Positions 13,218-29,200 of a stretch of DNA of 64,000 bases are shown piece by piece (position 1 is the stretch's first letter; each line of letters begins with the position of its first letter). The DNA lies in contig JAPTOF010000004.1 in NCBI GenBank assembly GCA_028554755.1, positions 5,749,001-5,813,000 of the forward strand, written 5' to 3'. Source of the stretch: Cordia subcordata (taxonomy: Eukaryota; Streptophyta; Magnoliopsida; Boraginales; Cordiaceae). The translations under genes and the position numbers were made by a program. Below the pieces are notes generated by a model. The model ran no database searches and was not told where the DNA came from. It saw nothing but the letters and a program-made list of their open reading frames with translations.

Positions 13218-16026
<2,809 letters not shown>

Positions 16027-16128
16027 GGTCAAGAAACGATAAGATGGCTAAAAAGGAAGAAAAATAAACAAAGGAGAATTAGAGATGCTTCAGCTCTATG
16101 TAGTGCAAACCACTACGAGAAAAGTGAA

Positions 16129-16135
16129 ATTTATA
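16129..16135 (-). promoter_or_regulatory. TATA-like box of the complete peroxidase
   Basis: TATAAAT on the minus strand about 105 bp upstream of the ATG at 16026. Positional assignment only. Confidence 0.45.
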
Positions 16136-16730
16136 GAAGTCCCGGGCTAAAACATAATGGGAAGTTAATTTGTTTTTTGCTTGCGCATGGTTATAAAGTC
16201 AAAAAAGCAACACTCGCGATAGAATAAGAGGAGCAATAACTATGGAGGAAACAAATTGAACCAGCTGAGTGAAGACATTGACATCACTGAAAAAAAAAAT
16301 TAAAAAAATAGGTTTTGGTAAAACCATACCTGGGAAGAGCATCGTCTTTTTAAATCGCCGGCTATATATAATTCTAAAAAAAAAAATAACGCCATGTTTC
16401 ATTCACAATTCGAAGCTTGAAACTTTGTTATTGTGACACTCTATAATCACACTATTCACCAATCAAACTAACACTACGTTCATTAATTATCTCACATAAA
16501 AATATATTTATATATTGCCAAAATTGCTACCTATAAAATAAAACTACCACCTATTCTTAATTATTTTATAGTAAAATCGTTACTTATTCTTGTTTTTTTT
16601 TTGGTATCCAAATGACATCCCATAACTATGAAGGTTTAATTTGGCCTATGTGCGGCCTCAAATGCCTGTACTCTTAAATATTTTTAGATTGAAAAACTAA
16701 TTTAGCTTTATTAAAGAAAGAATGAAATGC

Positions 16731-17422
16731 ATTTTACTCTTGTATTTGGTAAAAGTCGCATAAATCTCATGTGGTCTCAAAACTTGTAAATACCTTGTGA
16801 TTTCAAACATGCTGCAGATTGGCCTCCAACGTTAATTTTTTTATTAGAGTTAATAGAAAATGTAAAAAATATACTGATGATACGTTTTTGACTTGTTAAT
16901 AATGAGAAAAAGTAGAATAAATTGGTGCAAGATCCCACCTTTAATTTTTTAAATGGTGCAAAATAAATACCCCGTGATTTTAAAAATGGAGCAGATTTCT
17001 TTTTCTGATTTGAAATAAGGTGCAAATACATTCCTAAATGAGTAAAAAATCAAAAATATATCTCCTAAATTATGTACATTTCTTAGTTTAAATGACTCCT
17101 TATTAAACAATGCAAATATATTCACTAATAATTGAATGCATATAAAAAAAAAAATCTACATAAGTTAAGGGATATGTTGGGGAAATCTGCATCATTTTAA
17201 AACAAAAGCAGGAATTTGCACTAATTTATTTGAGTTTTTTTTTTTAAATTGTTGACAAGTCAAAATGTATTATAACCACATTTTTTACTTCTTTCTTAAC
17301 TCTAATTTATAAAACAATGATAGGGTACTAATGTGCAACATTTTGAAGCCACAAGATGTATTAGTGAGTTTTAAAGTCACAAAGAGTTTTATGCGACTTT
17401 TACAAAATATAGGAGATAATTA
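16731..17422. mobile_element. foldback element with about 200-bp inverted arms
   Basis: The left arm (about 16731..16940, TTTGGTAAAAGTCGCATAAA...) is matched in reverse complement by the right arm (about 17190..17422, ending TATGCGACTTTTACAAAATA). Shared blocks include TTAGAGTTAA, TTTTTGACTTGT and AATAAATTRGTGCAA. No coding region. Class not resolved because no clear target duplication was found. Confidence 0.75.
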
Positions 17423-18042
17423 TTATAAATTGTAAATTATGTACTCTTAACTCCAATTGAAGAAAATTTTGTATTTGGCCCCTCTTTGACCACAATGTAC
17501 TAGGTGCATGACAGCTTTTGAGGTTAGTCATACCGCAAAAATATTAGTGGAAGCCGAAAGCAATTTAAGAGGAATAACTCCAACCGAGGAATATAATGTT
17601 TGACAATCAAAAGGTATGGAAATATTTGACATTTTAGTGTGAACACCTGGTTGTCATGAGAATCTGCAAATTAGTTATTAGTGTTTGCTGACTCTTTGCT
17701 TAGCTAGAACGAATCACTAAACTGCAATTTGCAAAGCCCCCAAATTTCAGAACCTTCTGATGTAGGAGTGCACAACACCACTGTAAAAATAATATAGATT
17801 ATGTTTGACTCTTGCAAGTCTAAACGTTTTAGTGTTTGAAAGTGAACAAATTCAAAGAAGTTCATATTAACACCGAAAAGATGTGGTTAGGAGTTGTTAA
17901 GTAAAAATCACATATGTCAAGATGCAAATGTATGTGTAAATTGATTAGTCAATTATGGATTCCGGATGAAGAGTTGTCAGATCCACTTAAGAATCTCCTA
18001 AGCTATTTCTTTGGAGGAATTTCTAAACTTAAGCTTATATAT
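17423..18042. other. intergenic, no gene seen
   Basis: Nothing recognised apart from AT-rich sequence. Confidence 0.45.
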
Positions 18043-18229
18043 GGCCCTGTTTGGATTCTTTTTTTTTCTTTTAAGGAGAAAAAGGATTTTTTCTTTCCCC
18101 TTAAAAAGTATTTTTTTTTTTTGCAGTAACTATTTGACTTGATATTTAGAAAAGCTAATATTATAAAAATATTTTTTTCCTAAAGTTATTAAAAAAGACA
18201 TTTTAGAAATAGTCAATCGAAACGAGCTC
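18043..18229. mobile_element. MITE of the GGCCC.GTTTGGAT terminal family
   Basis: Left end GGCCCTGTTTGGATTC. The right end in reverse complement reads GAGCTCGTTTCGATTG. About 190 bp, non-coding, T-rich left half. It is related by termini to the elements at 18298, 34224 and 63707. Target duplication not clear. Confidence 0.5.
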
Positions 18230-18297
18230 CATATATGTAACGGGCTTTTGCTTCTCTTTAAAAAAAATCAGTAGGGAGCAGATATAAGTGTGATGTA

Positions 18298-18448
18298 GGG
18301 CTCGTTTGGATTGACTTTTGTTAAAAGCGTTCTTTTTAACAACTTTTGAAAAATAATTTTTTTTAGTAGCTGAAAAACAGCTTTTAACAGCGTTCGTGAA
18401 AATTATTTAACAGCATTTTTTTGAAAAAATGCCGATCCAAACAGGGCC
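18298..18448. mobile_element. MITE, GGGCTCGTTTGGAT termini, 3-bp target duplication GTA
   Basis: 151 bp. Left terminus GGGCTCGTTTGGATTG, right terminus (reverse complement) GGCCCTGTTTGGATCG. GTA on both sides (18295..18297 and 18449..18451). The interior contains complementary AAAAGCTGTT-type words. A 3-bp duplication fits the PIF/Harbinger or CACTA type. Confidence 0.65.
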
Positions 18449-18451
18449 GTA

Positions 18452-21125
18452 CTCCACTGGGAGATTGAGGAGCTGATCCTTTGTCATGGCGCTTAGTTAT
18501 CATGCCATGGTTTCTAGACAACTTTTTGGGCTTTGCAACAACTCTTACGTGCTTTTTTTCAAATAAAATTGGTTTTATTTTTAAACCCCCACCCCTATCA
18601 GATTCAACTCTTACGTGCTTCGTCGAATTACTTCCTACTTGTGTAGATTCCAGCTGACATTTTATTTTTATTTTATTTTTATTTTTTTGATTTTCAAGAA
18701 AGCATAACAAGGGTCGGTGGGGGTGGGTTTGTGGGGGTGGAGAGTACAAGAAGAACACTCCCAACGAACAACCAAGACCGAACTTTTTACAAACGAACGG
18801 GCCCAGTCTAACATATAAATAAAGAGGTCCAAACCACTACGGCACAATGTAATCCAAACTAACACCAAGGAGAGGAGAATACCCGGCCCATAAGGACAAC
18901 CAAAACAAAAGGAGCATAATAAGAGATCACAAATTCACAATCACAAAGAAATCTAAATTCTCAAAATTAGAGCATTAGCTCTTGTTTTCTCTCTCTCTTC
19001 TTGTTTTCTAAACTTGCTTGGTTGTTCATTTGATTACGTCACACTAAATCCTTGATCATGACTAATACTTATCGTCTGTTTGATATATGCTTATCATAAG
19101 ATGTTTTTTCTATACAAAAAAATATGGTTTATTTTGACTTTCAGAATAAAGATAGGAATGGATTGTTTATATATTATAAGATAAAAAGTATGGTTTGTTT
19201 TGAATGTGCATGTAATAATATATCTTAAAATTTTTTAAGATCTATCCTTATTTTTATTTTAATAGAATAAGTATATTAAAATAAGATTATTCCAAACACA
19301 CCAGTGAGAAAAATTTATGGTTACACCACAATTCTGGATTATATTTGGTCATTCATATGTATTCTTCAACAGCTTTGGGATTTTAAATGAGAATAATATA
19401 TTCAAATTCTTAACTTTTAGAATTAGGATAATTAAGTCCCCCAGTTATTTTATTTTATTTTCTTCATTTGGAAAGTCCTCCAAAACTAAAACTAAAAGAA
19501 TTAAGTTTTTCAACAATCAATGGTTTGACCAATTAAAGTTTCTCTTTTGTCTTTTTTTCTTTTCTTTTCTTTTTTTTTTTTGGTTAAACTCCTATTATAG
19601 GACTCAGACCTTACGTTTGGAAGAGATAAGCTCAACCACTTGAACTATCCTTTAATCCCTGAATTTCTCTTTTGTCCTCGTTATATATGTTTCTTCCAAA
19701 CTACATATTCTATACACATCAACAAAACAACCGTGAAGTTTGAGTAGATTAACACCGTACCCAACCGCCTTAACAAGCTGTACAATAATTGTTAATAACA
19801 AAGATAACACCAACAAAATTTATCATCCCTACTCTTCTTATCTACCAAAATTAAATTTAAAATGTCAAACTATATTAACTTAGTATTTATATCTTAGTTG
19901 GCGAAATTATAAAATCTTGTAAAACCAAAAAGGAAAAAAGAATTGCCATAACCACAAAGAAATTATGAAATCATGTAAAATTAGGGAAAAAAAAAGGAGT
20001 TGGGATATAACCAACCAAAAATAAAAAAATATAAAAAACCCACCCCTAGCACATAGCACCACATACACACAAAAAAACCACCACACTTAAACATATAGTA
20101 CGCGTGCTTTTGTTGATGCGTAAGAGCACGCATATATGCTTACTATTAACATAGAATCACAAGCTTACATAAACATTCCACAAGAGCAGATTGGGATTGA
20201 GGATTTGGGAGTGGTTTTTTTTTAAAATTGCAATTGGGGATTTTAGGATGAGGGTTTGGCAACAGAGTCACTAGTGTGGTATTCATTTTTCCTTTTAATT
20301 TATTTGTGCAAAATTACTTTTTTATTCTTTTGTATCTTTTAAACCATAAGAGATCGGAGTAAAATCCATTTTAGGTTAGTTACAAGCACTATGTTGTTCA
20401 TTATCAAGTGTATAGTAGAGGATAACTTATCTTAACTATATAAATTATCTTCTACAATTAGCCCTAGCAAGTAACTAATTAATTTTCAGATGGATTAAAT
20501 AGGAAAGAGTGTAGATTGTTTACAAAGTCTAACCTATCTCAATTTAAAAATCAATTAAATAATCAATTACCATTATGCTTAAAACTTTCATGTACTCTAT
20601 AGTACTCAAAACAGGCATTATAAAATCATTATTAATTTTAGGTGTGCAAACTTAGTGAATGAATGCATTTTTGTATATTTCGGACGTGAATTGCATTATT
20701 TAGAACTGCATGGAGAGTCATACCATAGTATGGGACTAAATTACATATTTGGCAAAACTACACACACACGTGTGTGTGTGTGTATATATATACACACACA
20801 CGTACATACATACGTATATATGTATAAGGACAAATTTAATCTTATGGACAAGATAGAATACATGGACATGCATGCATCAAGATAAGAAGGGAAGAATTTG
20901 GCTGTTTATGATGCAATGGTACCAAGTGAAAACCAAGTCTTGTTTTTATGCGTCGACCAAACTTATTGGATGCCCGCGTGAAGTATATCTCATATCTGGT
21001 TCGTATGATAAACGAATGAATATAATAAACGAATACGAATAAACAGGAAAGAGAGAAGAACTTAAAAACGAAATTGAAATTGAAAGATGATCAGCAAACA
21101 AGGGTATTTTGACAGCTGATTTCAG
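18452..21125. other. intergenic with microsatellites; no gene seen
   Basis: AT-rich. Notable are a purine/pyrimidine run at 18655..18690 and a perfect alternating palindrome (CA)n(TG)n near 20760..20783 followed by TA/CA/CATA repeats to 20822. Open frames here have no recognisable domains. Confidence 0.5.
19556..19655 (-). mobile_element. tRNA-derived SINE fragment
   Basis: On the minus strand GGATAGTTCAAGTGGTTGAG (box-A-like) is followed about 35 bp later by AGGTCTGAGTCCTA (box-B-like). Downstream on that strand is an A-rich tail (the T-run at 19550..19582). Short and diverged. Confidence 0.5.
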
Positions 21126-21620
21126 TTGGTAAAATGCATGTTATTCTCTACAATTGTATAATTAGTTAATTACCTCTTGTATTTAAAATTTATTATATTA
21201 CCCTTTTGTACTTTTTAAAAGGTAACATATTACCCATTGTGATTTGTTTCATTAGCTAACTATCTCCCTATAGTTAGTGTATTAAGCTGATTATCCTTCT
21301 CTATTTTTAGAACTTACTACATCATATCTTTTGCTTTTCAAAATCACAATCTCCTCTGTTTTCAATTATTATTTGGACATTGTTAGCTAAAAATAATAGT
21401 ATTTTTTACAAAAATATATAGTACGTTGTAAGTTTTAACACTTATATTTGGAAAAAAAGACACGTACAATGTAGAACAAGTTAATTATGATAAAAAATGC
21501 TAATATAAAAAATTATGTGTCACCTTTTGAAAAACATAGAAAGTAATATAATAAGTTTTAAAATACAGCAGATAATCAGTTAAGGAGACAAACCACAGGT
21601 AGTAGTTGCATTTTACCCTA
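21126..21620. mobile_element. MITE/foldback with about 110-bp terminal inverted repeats
   Basis: Left terminus TTGGTAAAATGCA, right terminus in reverse complement TAGGGTAAAATGCA. Similarity continues about 110 bp inward (TTATTATATTAC, TTTTTAAAAGGTRACA). A perfect 6-bp direct repeat TTTCAG flanks it (21120..21125 and 21621..21626). 495 bp, non-coding. Confidence 0.7.
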
Positions 21621-21626
21621 TTTCAG

Positions 21627-24600
21627 CTAGAAGAATGGAATTAAAAACTATGGACTAAATTAAAATAGTGCTTTTTGATTCGATTGTGAACCAGTCAACG
21701 ATAAAATTGTTCATGACTCGAGCAAGATGTTGCAGGGTTTATTAAAGTCGCCAGTATAGGCTTTAGTTGGCACTCCTTTAGCAGAGAAACCATACTTTGA
21801 TCAGAAAGCATGGTGCGTTTCGTCTCTATTATTTTTTTTTTTCATTTCAAGAGAAGCTAAAGGTTGACAATACATAATTAACGAAAATTAATCCTTATAC
21901 TATTCACAGTAAATGTGATAAAAATATCACTGAGCTTGACCACCAGGTTTTTGGTGCCATTTGTGTTGTTTCCCATGTCTTTTTAAGTTGCCTAGTTTGA
22001 TCCTTAATTTAACTTTTGTCACGCTAAAATTCTGTTTTACAAGCTTTTCGGAAATCATGGTGTCCAATTTCCGTTACGTCAAACCCTGCGCTGGGCATCA
22101 TGCATGCATCAGTTTCAAGGAAGGGTTTCTCATAAATCTCAAAGAGACGTGCATGGATTCTAGTGACCAAACTCTCATTTTCTTCACCATAAATGAAGGA
22201 TTTTCAATTTTCAACATTTAGATTTGATGTATAAGTAAACGAAACACATATGATTAAACACGGAGCGAGGCACAACTTTTGAAGTTACGTTAATTATTGA
22301 GACGCGCTTAAACAAATATACCGGTCCCGAAAAAGCTCCGCAACCTCCATTTATAAGGTCTGATAACGTCCATTATAGATGGGATGGAAAGAATGGGCTA
22401 GCTAACAACACGACTCTAGTAATAGCCGATGTGGATGCGACACTAAAGACTCTCCTCCTTAAATATACAAACAGAATCATAGTTCAAGATCACTAGGTAA
22501 CGTGTAATCCACCAAATAACCTACTCTAATAGGACTTATAATAAGTATGAGTCTTATCCAACTACTACCTTATCAACATATTGAACATAATTAGTTGGTC
22601 CAAAATGTTTAGATTTGTGATAACAGTAATAATAAACTCAAACCATTACAAAAATAACACACAAATCTCATATAAAATCAATGTAAGACTGGACGTTATA
22701 AATAATATTAAAACCCAACATTCTTAATTTAGACGTAGACATTAAATTTCAAGCAGGACTGAATTTCTAAGAAAGTTTTTAATTAATTACTCTGCTAGAA
22801 GGGCATAAGATGACGAACTGAAATCATAGCTAGCTACTATATATATGTATATATATATATATATATATATTTCATATATGTTTGGAATATTGATGCTTAA
22901 TTCTCAACAGTTTTGGTGCATGATGAAGGACAGTTTCCTGTTGGTGGGAAATAATTGTCCCCTGTACATGCACACACCCATAACCATAAATCATACTTAA
23001 TTCCCGTGGTCCCAAAATTCCCATATTAATTAGAGACTTGATAGTTTCTTCAGTCTTATGGATGCTGCAAACTTTGCGTCATGCTTAGTGTCTTTTTTAT
23101 TTTTCTTTTTCAAATTTTGGCATGGAAATATATTACGTCATGCTGGTGTAAGTAAAACGTTTTAACCATAATTAATCTGGAAATTTTGAAGGGTAAGTCT
23201 CGATTTTTCTGATGTGAAAGGCTAGGAGGGAGCCGCATGCATCTTTCCTTTTCTATCTTAATGACCTTTCTTTATTAATTAATAATATCTCCAACTCTGT
23301 CGATAGATTGAGCCAGTTTGCGGCTATGTAACGCGCAGTGGTAGCTATTAGAAGCCCCAGTCAACACTATATTATCTACAATTAATGAGATGTCATCATC
23401 TCTTGTTTTTCTGTTGGGCAAAAATAATAGTAGGATTGCATCTCAACAAGAAAGTAAAGATAAACTCATGTTTTTCCCTTTTAAATATTATTTAATCGTT
23501 AATGGATCCAAATCATCAGGTTTCACCATCAACTTTATACCTTTGATCAAAATTATCTAACATAATTTTGTCTGAGCTCGTGAGTTTCTGATAATATAAG
23601 AACGAACAAGAAAAGACAAAAGAAGAAAATAAACTAAATTAGGGATCGTTTGAGAATTCTTTTTGTGTTTTTCAAATGCTCGAAATGCAAAAGTTTATAC
23701 AACTCAAAACCAATTTTAATAGTAGATTTTGAAACAAATTAGTTTGTCCACACATTCACATAGTTGGTGTATCATATATGTAAGTGTTCAAGCCCTTAAC
23801 ATTTTTAAAAAAATTTTTATCGCATTAATCGGGTGTTTAAGTTGGTTTGTTTATTTATTTATTTTTTTTTGAGATTAGGGATAGCTCAAATAATTACGAC
23901 TGTCTCCTCTAAGAGTGAAGTCCTGAATTCAAATCCTGTTGGGGATGCAGAGTGGGGGTTTCCTTCCAAGTTCCCCCCCCCTCCCCCCTCCCAAGATTTT
24001 TACAAGAGCAAAAATGTAAAATCAGAGTACCTTAATTAAGAGACCAGGCCAGCTCTTCAACAGTATTATATTGATATGCGTTAATTAGACACATGGCCAT
24101 ATATAAAAGACTACCTCGTGGAACTAAACCTTATTATCGATGTGACGGATGACCTAAATATATTTACTCTATGAGGTAACAGAAGTCAAAACTGCAAAAT
24201 ATGTAGCATTGACATCTTACGATTTTACTTTACAATGGCGATAACTTAAATTGCTGTATGATCATAATTATTGTTGTTTGCAGCTGGGCGTATATAATCA
24301 ATAATTTCCCAATCAATGAGGACAAAATTAATACCCGTGACGATTGTTGTGGATACTAATGGCACTCATAAATGCCACCGCGTGGGTGGTTCTAATAATA
24401 ATGAACGTTACGTTGCATACATATGGTGTATGTACGAAAACAAACATTAGGGACGAATATTTTAGCAACGAAAATAAAAATGCGTGCATAACTGCCTGCT
24501 CTAGTATAGTCCAAATAATCTACTCATGCCACCCCTAGGTCTTAATTTTGTAAGAAATGTGATTTCTTACCCTCGGTTCTATTTTGTATATGGTTAGGTT

Positions 24601-25269
24601 TGTCAACTATCACATACTTAAAAGTATAATAGGAGGTCTCAATTTCTTATTTTTGTCTGTTTGTACATTTTATTTTTTTAAATAATAAAATTTTTGAGAA
24701 TACTGCCTCTCTTGGTTCAAAGAAAATGTTCACATGTAGTACCAAGTGAAGTGCCATCGTCTTTGATCCTCGGAAGCAAGAAAAGCATAATTGGGGATCA
24801 TGAGTCAACTTCAAATGTCAATTTTATTAGGCTAATGTAACAGATGTCACGAGACCCTATGGCATTTTTATCCGATTCTGTGTTATCCTTGACTAATTTC
24901 TCATGTGAATGTTTTCGGGTTTGGCCGGATAAACATCACTTCAAACAATCTTTCGGGAAATATCAATCATGAATTAGCAGAAGAAGAATGCATATGGCGT
25001 GAAAAATCACCCGACCTAGTACATATGGTCTTAATCTTAATAATCATCATCACCACGTAACAGCACTTACAATCACACTTCATATTTATCGTACATGCCA
25101 CAAGAAAACCCGATACTAGTAGTTACAAAATATAAAAAGAATTGTCAAAAGTATATTTATAAAAATTACGATGAACTTTTGTAAAAAATTTGAACACTTA
25201 TGGAATTCTCACTCCTATATATATAACATATCATGCTATATATTATTGTTTTCCTTTAATTATTATTAT
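21627..25269. other. intergenic, no gene seen
   Basis: AT-rich with a TA microsatellite at 22840..22870. A possible LTR-like end (minus-strand TGTTGGGTTTTAATATT at about 22723) was noted but not confirmed. Contains the SINE-like fragment described separately. Confidence 0.5.
23869..24010 (+). mobile_element. tRNA-derived SINE-like fragment
   Basis: GGGATAGCTCAAATAATTA resembles a pol III A box. GAATTCAAATCCTG about 50 bp later resembles a B box, followed by a C-rich body. No poly(A) tail or target duplication established. Confidence 0.45.
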
Positions 25270-27284
25270 TTATGCCCTTTGAGCATAGAACTTCTTGGTT
25301 CTTACATGAAGTACTAGAGCTAGCAATGTTCCAAAGAAGCAAAGAGATCCCCATATGATAAAAGTGGTCTGGTAGCACATGGCACCCAAGCAGCTTCCTT
25401 CTGATGCATTCCCTTCAGCTCTGTTGTAGAGCAAAGCAGCCATGTAACCAAATAAAAAGGACCCAATTGGTATATTGACAACCAAGACATTGTGATTTAT
25501 GCCGAAGTTTTTTGTTCCAAACAACTCCGTGGTTGTGGACACTGATATTGAAGTTATTGCCCCTGTGCACACACCGATGATAGCTGTGCTGATGTGAAGA
25601 GAGATGCTACTCTTGTTGATGAGCAAGAAAAAGGCCCCACACATTGGGGCCATCATGGCTGCTATTGAACCCGGCCTAGAGATCATATACTGGCGCCTGA
25701 AATTTCAAGAAGCAAAAAAGAAATAGAAATCGAAAATTTTAGTCTAATTTTATGTCCACATGACTACTCTTGAAAAAGACCCACTAGAATTTAATTTTGA
25801 CATATGGCTTCTGGACGGCCGTGCATGCCCTTGAAAGGAAGTAATAACAGATTCTTTAAATTCAGCAACTACCAAACTTGTACTCTATTCTTCTGTAATT
25901 AAAGCTTAACCATGCACATGGTCTTTCAGCTCCGCCCAGCTAACATGAGCTTAAAAGTCCACACCCAAAGACCTACTAACTGTGTTATGTCCCTCACCTT
26001 AACCGCGAGAAATCTCAAGATTGATTCTCGGTAGTCGTAGGTGTTGTATTATCGAACTTTGACCTCTGTTAAATTTAAAAAATAAAGGTGCGATGAGTTT
26101 ATTCAAATTACGTTTAAAGAAAAAGAAAATTACTTTGACAAGTAGTAGTCGAGAAGGGATGGAATGAGACGGCCAAAAAAACCGAAAGCAGAAGACAGGG
26201 ACACCAGAGAGGAAGTCGCCGAAGACCCCCGAGACTCAGCGATTTGTCCCAAGTTATTCAAGTAGACTAGCCCAATCGTTGCACCGAAGAAGTAAGCAAA
26301 GAAATATAACCAAAAATCCACTCTCCTCAGCATCAATCTCACCCCTATTTCTTCTCTCACGCCAACTTCAAACACTTGTCTTGTATTTTCCATCTCCAGC
26401 GGATCCTCCAGACTTTCGAACCCACTCCCTGTTATTGTCAACCTATTTTCTTGCTCAGGAGTGAGAGCATGCACTCTCATTTCTCGTCTCAATCGACAGT
26501 TCTTTTGCATTGTTTCTCTGATTTGTTCAGCTACTGGAACCACGAATGGTGCTAACAAGAACACACCCATGGTGATTGCAGCAATAGACCTCGGCAACTC
26601 CATTGAAATGGTGGAGCTCAAGCTGCTAATCACAGCATAAATTCCAGTAGCAATTGTTATGACAAACAAAATGATGAACCCACTAGCCAGCTTTCTCGAT
26701 TTCGCAACGTTAACTTCTCTTACGAAGGGTGCTGAGATTATACAAACCATTAAGGGCACGATGGCATTTAACAGAAGATAAGCTTTAGCTCTCCCATCAG
26801 CTGAAGATGGCGCCGCAACGTCAACAACATCTGTGAAAATCTTCGCACTCAAACCAACATAGCTAGTTGATATCCCAACAGCAACTTGCCGATCCAGGGG
26901 GAAATTTTTGATCGTCACAATATAACCAACAGTGTTAATCCAGCATATGCTGTTTCCTGCTAAAACTGTTAACAAAAAGACATACAAATATGATAAAGGT
27001 GATATTTGATTTGTGATGAAAAGATATTGTACACCATAGCCAACTAAACCAAGGCCAGAACCAAAGATGAGTACCACCCAGAGTGGTAGATGGGCTGCAG
27101 CAATGCCTGAAATCCACCCAAATATCTTGCCTGCATCGGAGGCAAAAGCAAGATTGTTGAGTTGTACTTGTGATATAGAAAGAAGTCGCTTGAGTTGGGA
27201 TGAATAAGCAGGGAAATTAGAATTGGTTCCGTTGATGCATTGCAACCAAATTGCCCCTATCAGGCTTAGCCACTGAAAAGCCAT
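25270..27284 (-). CDS. Nodulin-like / NFD4-type MFS membrane transporter, two exons
   Basis: Predicted polytopic membrane protein of the plant Nodulin-like major facilitator family (relatives of Arabidopsis NUCLEAR FUSION DEFECTIVE 4). Substrate not known from sequence. Exon 1 is 26134..27284 (ATG at 27284, MAFQWLSLIG), exon 2 is 25270..25696. The join is phase 2 across TCAAA|GTAATT and TTTCAG|GCGCCAG, giving KRQYMISRP. Total 1578 nt, 525 residues, near the family's usual length. The N-terminal Nodulin-like domain covers about residues 1-250 with several hydrophobic helices (IGAIWLQC, WVVLIFGSGLG, YLYVFLLTVL). A charged cytoplasmic loop (LRREMRVHALTPEQENR) precedes the C-terminal half, whose helices include YFFAYFFGATIGLVY and TTFIIWGSLCFFGTLLALVL. 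Frame fully open and splice sites canonical. A TTG two codons upstream of the ATG was not used. Confidence 0.93.
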
Positions 27285-27354
27285 CAAGGGGCCGTGTACT
27301 CTATGAAGATGAAAGTTGTTTAATTACTTGCCAGAAGCGAAACAAACCAACTTC

Positions 27355-27362
27355 TATATATA
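27355..27362 (-). promoter_or_regulatory. TATA box of the Nodulin-like transporter
   Basis: TATATATA on the minus strand about 70 bp upstream of the ATG, at plausible core-promoter distance. Confidence 0.45.
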
Positions 27363-27448
27363 GATATACATACACACCTCGAGAGATGAAAGTATTTGTT
27401 GCAGTGGGTGACCATTGGCTCATACGGGGTTGGATGTTTTATAAGTGT

Positions 27449-27455
<7 letters not shown>

Positions 27456-27524
<69 letters not shown>

Positions 27525-27525
27525 T
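27456..27525. repeat. compound microsatellite (TA)n(TTTA)n
   Basis: About 35 bp of TA followed by about 35 bp of TTTA units, roughly 170 bp upstream of the transporter ATG. Tyr/Ile- and Leu/Phe-rich frames through it are artefacts. Confidence 0.9.
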
Positions 27526-27649
27526 ATATTTTCTATTGCAAAAATTATATGGTTAAAAGAGGTATTTTTTCAATTAAAAAGTCGACTCAAACTGGCCTTA
27601 TCATATCGTGGAGAAATTGTTGAAAGGATAGAAGGAGCATGAGTGCCGG

Positions 27650-28110
27650 ATTATGATTCTCTCATTTGGATTAGAATCCTCTCATACCATTAATTCTCTT
27701 ATTTTGATATGAGAGAAAATCTTTACCATTCATGTTTATAGAATAAAATCTCAACCTTTGATGGAATTTAAATTTTAAAAAGAGTAGGTAATAGGAGAGG
27801 AAAAAAGGCATTTTAAATAATTACCTTTTCTTGAAATTTGGTTGTGATTAATGGCTGAAAATATATAATGCTTACATAAATAGTAAAAAATTTCCTCCTA
27901 TCGATAAGAGAAAACAAATGATATGATAGAATTCTAAGCTCTCTTATATCATTAATTCTGTGATATTGATATAAGAGGAAAATATTAATCATTCATGTGC
28001 GAATCATATTATTTCATTAATTTATGAAATTTAAATTTTAAAAAAGATGGTTTTGAGAGAGAAAAAATTATCTAAAAATTTATTTTTTAGAATTTGAATT
28101 TTATAAATAA
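27650..28110 (+). repeat. diverged tandem duplication
   Basis: Blocks near 27660..27830 and 27930..28090 share the order CTCTYATA.CATTAATTCT, TTGATATRAGAGRAAA, ATCATTCATG and GAATTTAAATTTTAAAAA. A duplication of about 275 bp period. No coding content. Confidence 0.6.
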
Positions 28111-28974
28111 CTGAGATGATTTAATTAATACATAAATAATTAAAATTTTTGTCACATATCAATATAAAAAAACTAATAATATGAAAGGATGTTAATATGT
28201 GACAATATCTAGATGAGTCGAATAATCATTGTGTAATTAATTTTAGCCTCCCTATGTGTGGCAGAGAGTGTGTGTGTGAAAGACTCAAGTATACTAATTA
28301 ACCAGGTGGGCAAAAACATTGTGGTGGTTAGCAAAAAATGTGGTCTTCTACCGTCCACCACAATTACTATTAATGGTCTGCGGGTGTAGCTAAGCTAGGC
28401 TGAGCAATCATCAACAGCTTCCGGGTGTAATAAGTTAATGGAAAATTACTGGCAGACGTAAACACCAGACCACACAACACGCTCTTTTTAATTTGATATG
28501 TCTCCACCAGGAGGGCGGCCAAAATGAATAAATTTGTTTTGTCCTTGCATAGAATTTTTATTATTCTTTCTCTCGATTTATATTATTGTGTCATGCATGA
28601 GGCCTACGTTTTGGTCACTAAAAGGTGTGGCAGATTTGGATCTAAAACAAATAAGATCAAACTTGGAAAAAGACGGCAAAATATAACTAAATTGAAGGAT
28701 ATTTAGAACATTAGCATATATATAAGTTGATCCAATAAGTTCTTTTAGGGCTTATTAGAAGTCTAGTAGATATGATACTGCATACATGTAACAAAAGAAG
28801 AAAAAGATAAGAAAAACTTATAAGCCCATACTAGCATTAGGTTAGCACACTTGAGTAAATGCTAAATGTTTTTTTTTTTTAATCTTTTTAGCTAGCATTG
28901 GCCTGCCAACTAGACAATAATGTTCTTGTCTCTTTTTATCTTTTTTATATTTCTCTCTTTTTGATTTCCTTTAT
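28111..28974. other. intergenic, no gene seen
   Basis: AT-rich; nothing recognised. Confidence 0.45.
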
Positions 28975-29200
28975 TTCACAATTAATACAAAGAATTCTCG
29001 TAGTGATTTTAAATTTGACATTCTTAATTCTCGTACTGATTTATAATATAATTTTTTTCCCATGTACATGGTATACTAGTGATCAATGCATTGCCTCAAA
29101 TCCCAAGTACAAGGACACCATGAAACAGGAAAAAACCCTAGTTGCTGAGTGTACTAAGGCTCCATCTAATATAAATAGAATTCTTTGTATTAATTGTGAA
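28975..29200. mobile_element. small element with perfect 24-bp terminal inverted repeats
   Basis: TTCACAATTAAT... at 28975..28998 is the exact reverse complement of 29177..29200. The 226-bp interval has no coding content. No convincing target duplication. The word TTCACAATTAAT recurs once more at about 29241. Confidence 0.65.

Noticed and set aside
22282..22730. possible minus-strand solo LTR (TGTTGGGTTTTAATATT start)
   Set aside because: No matching CA end, TATA context or target duplication could be established.
27251..27642. overlapping open frames with (IY)n and (LF)n runs
   Set aside because: Microsatellite translation only.
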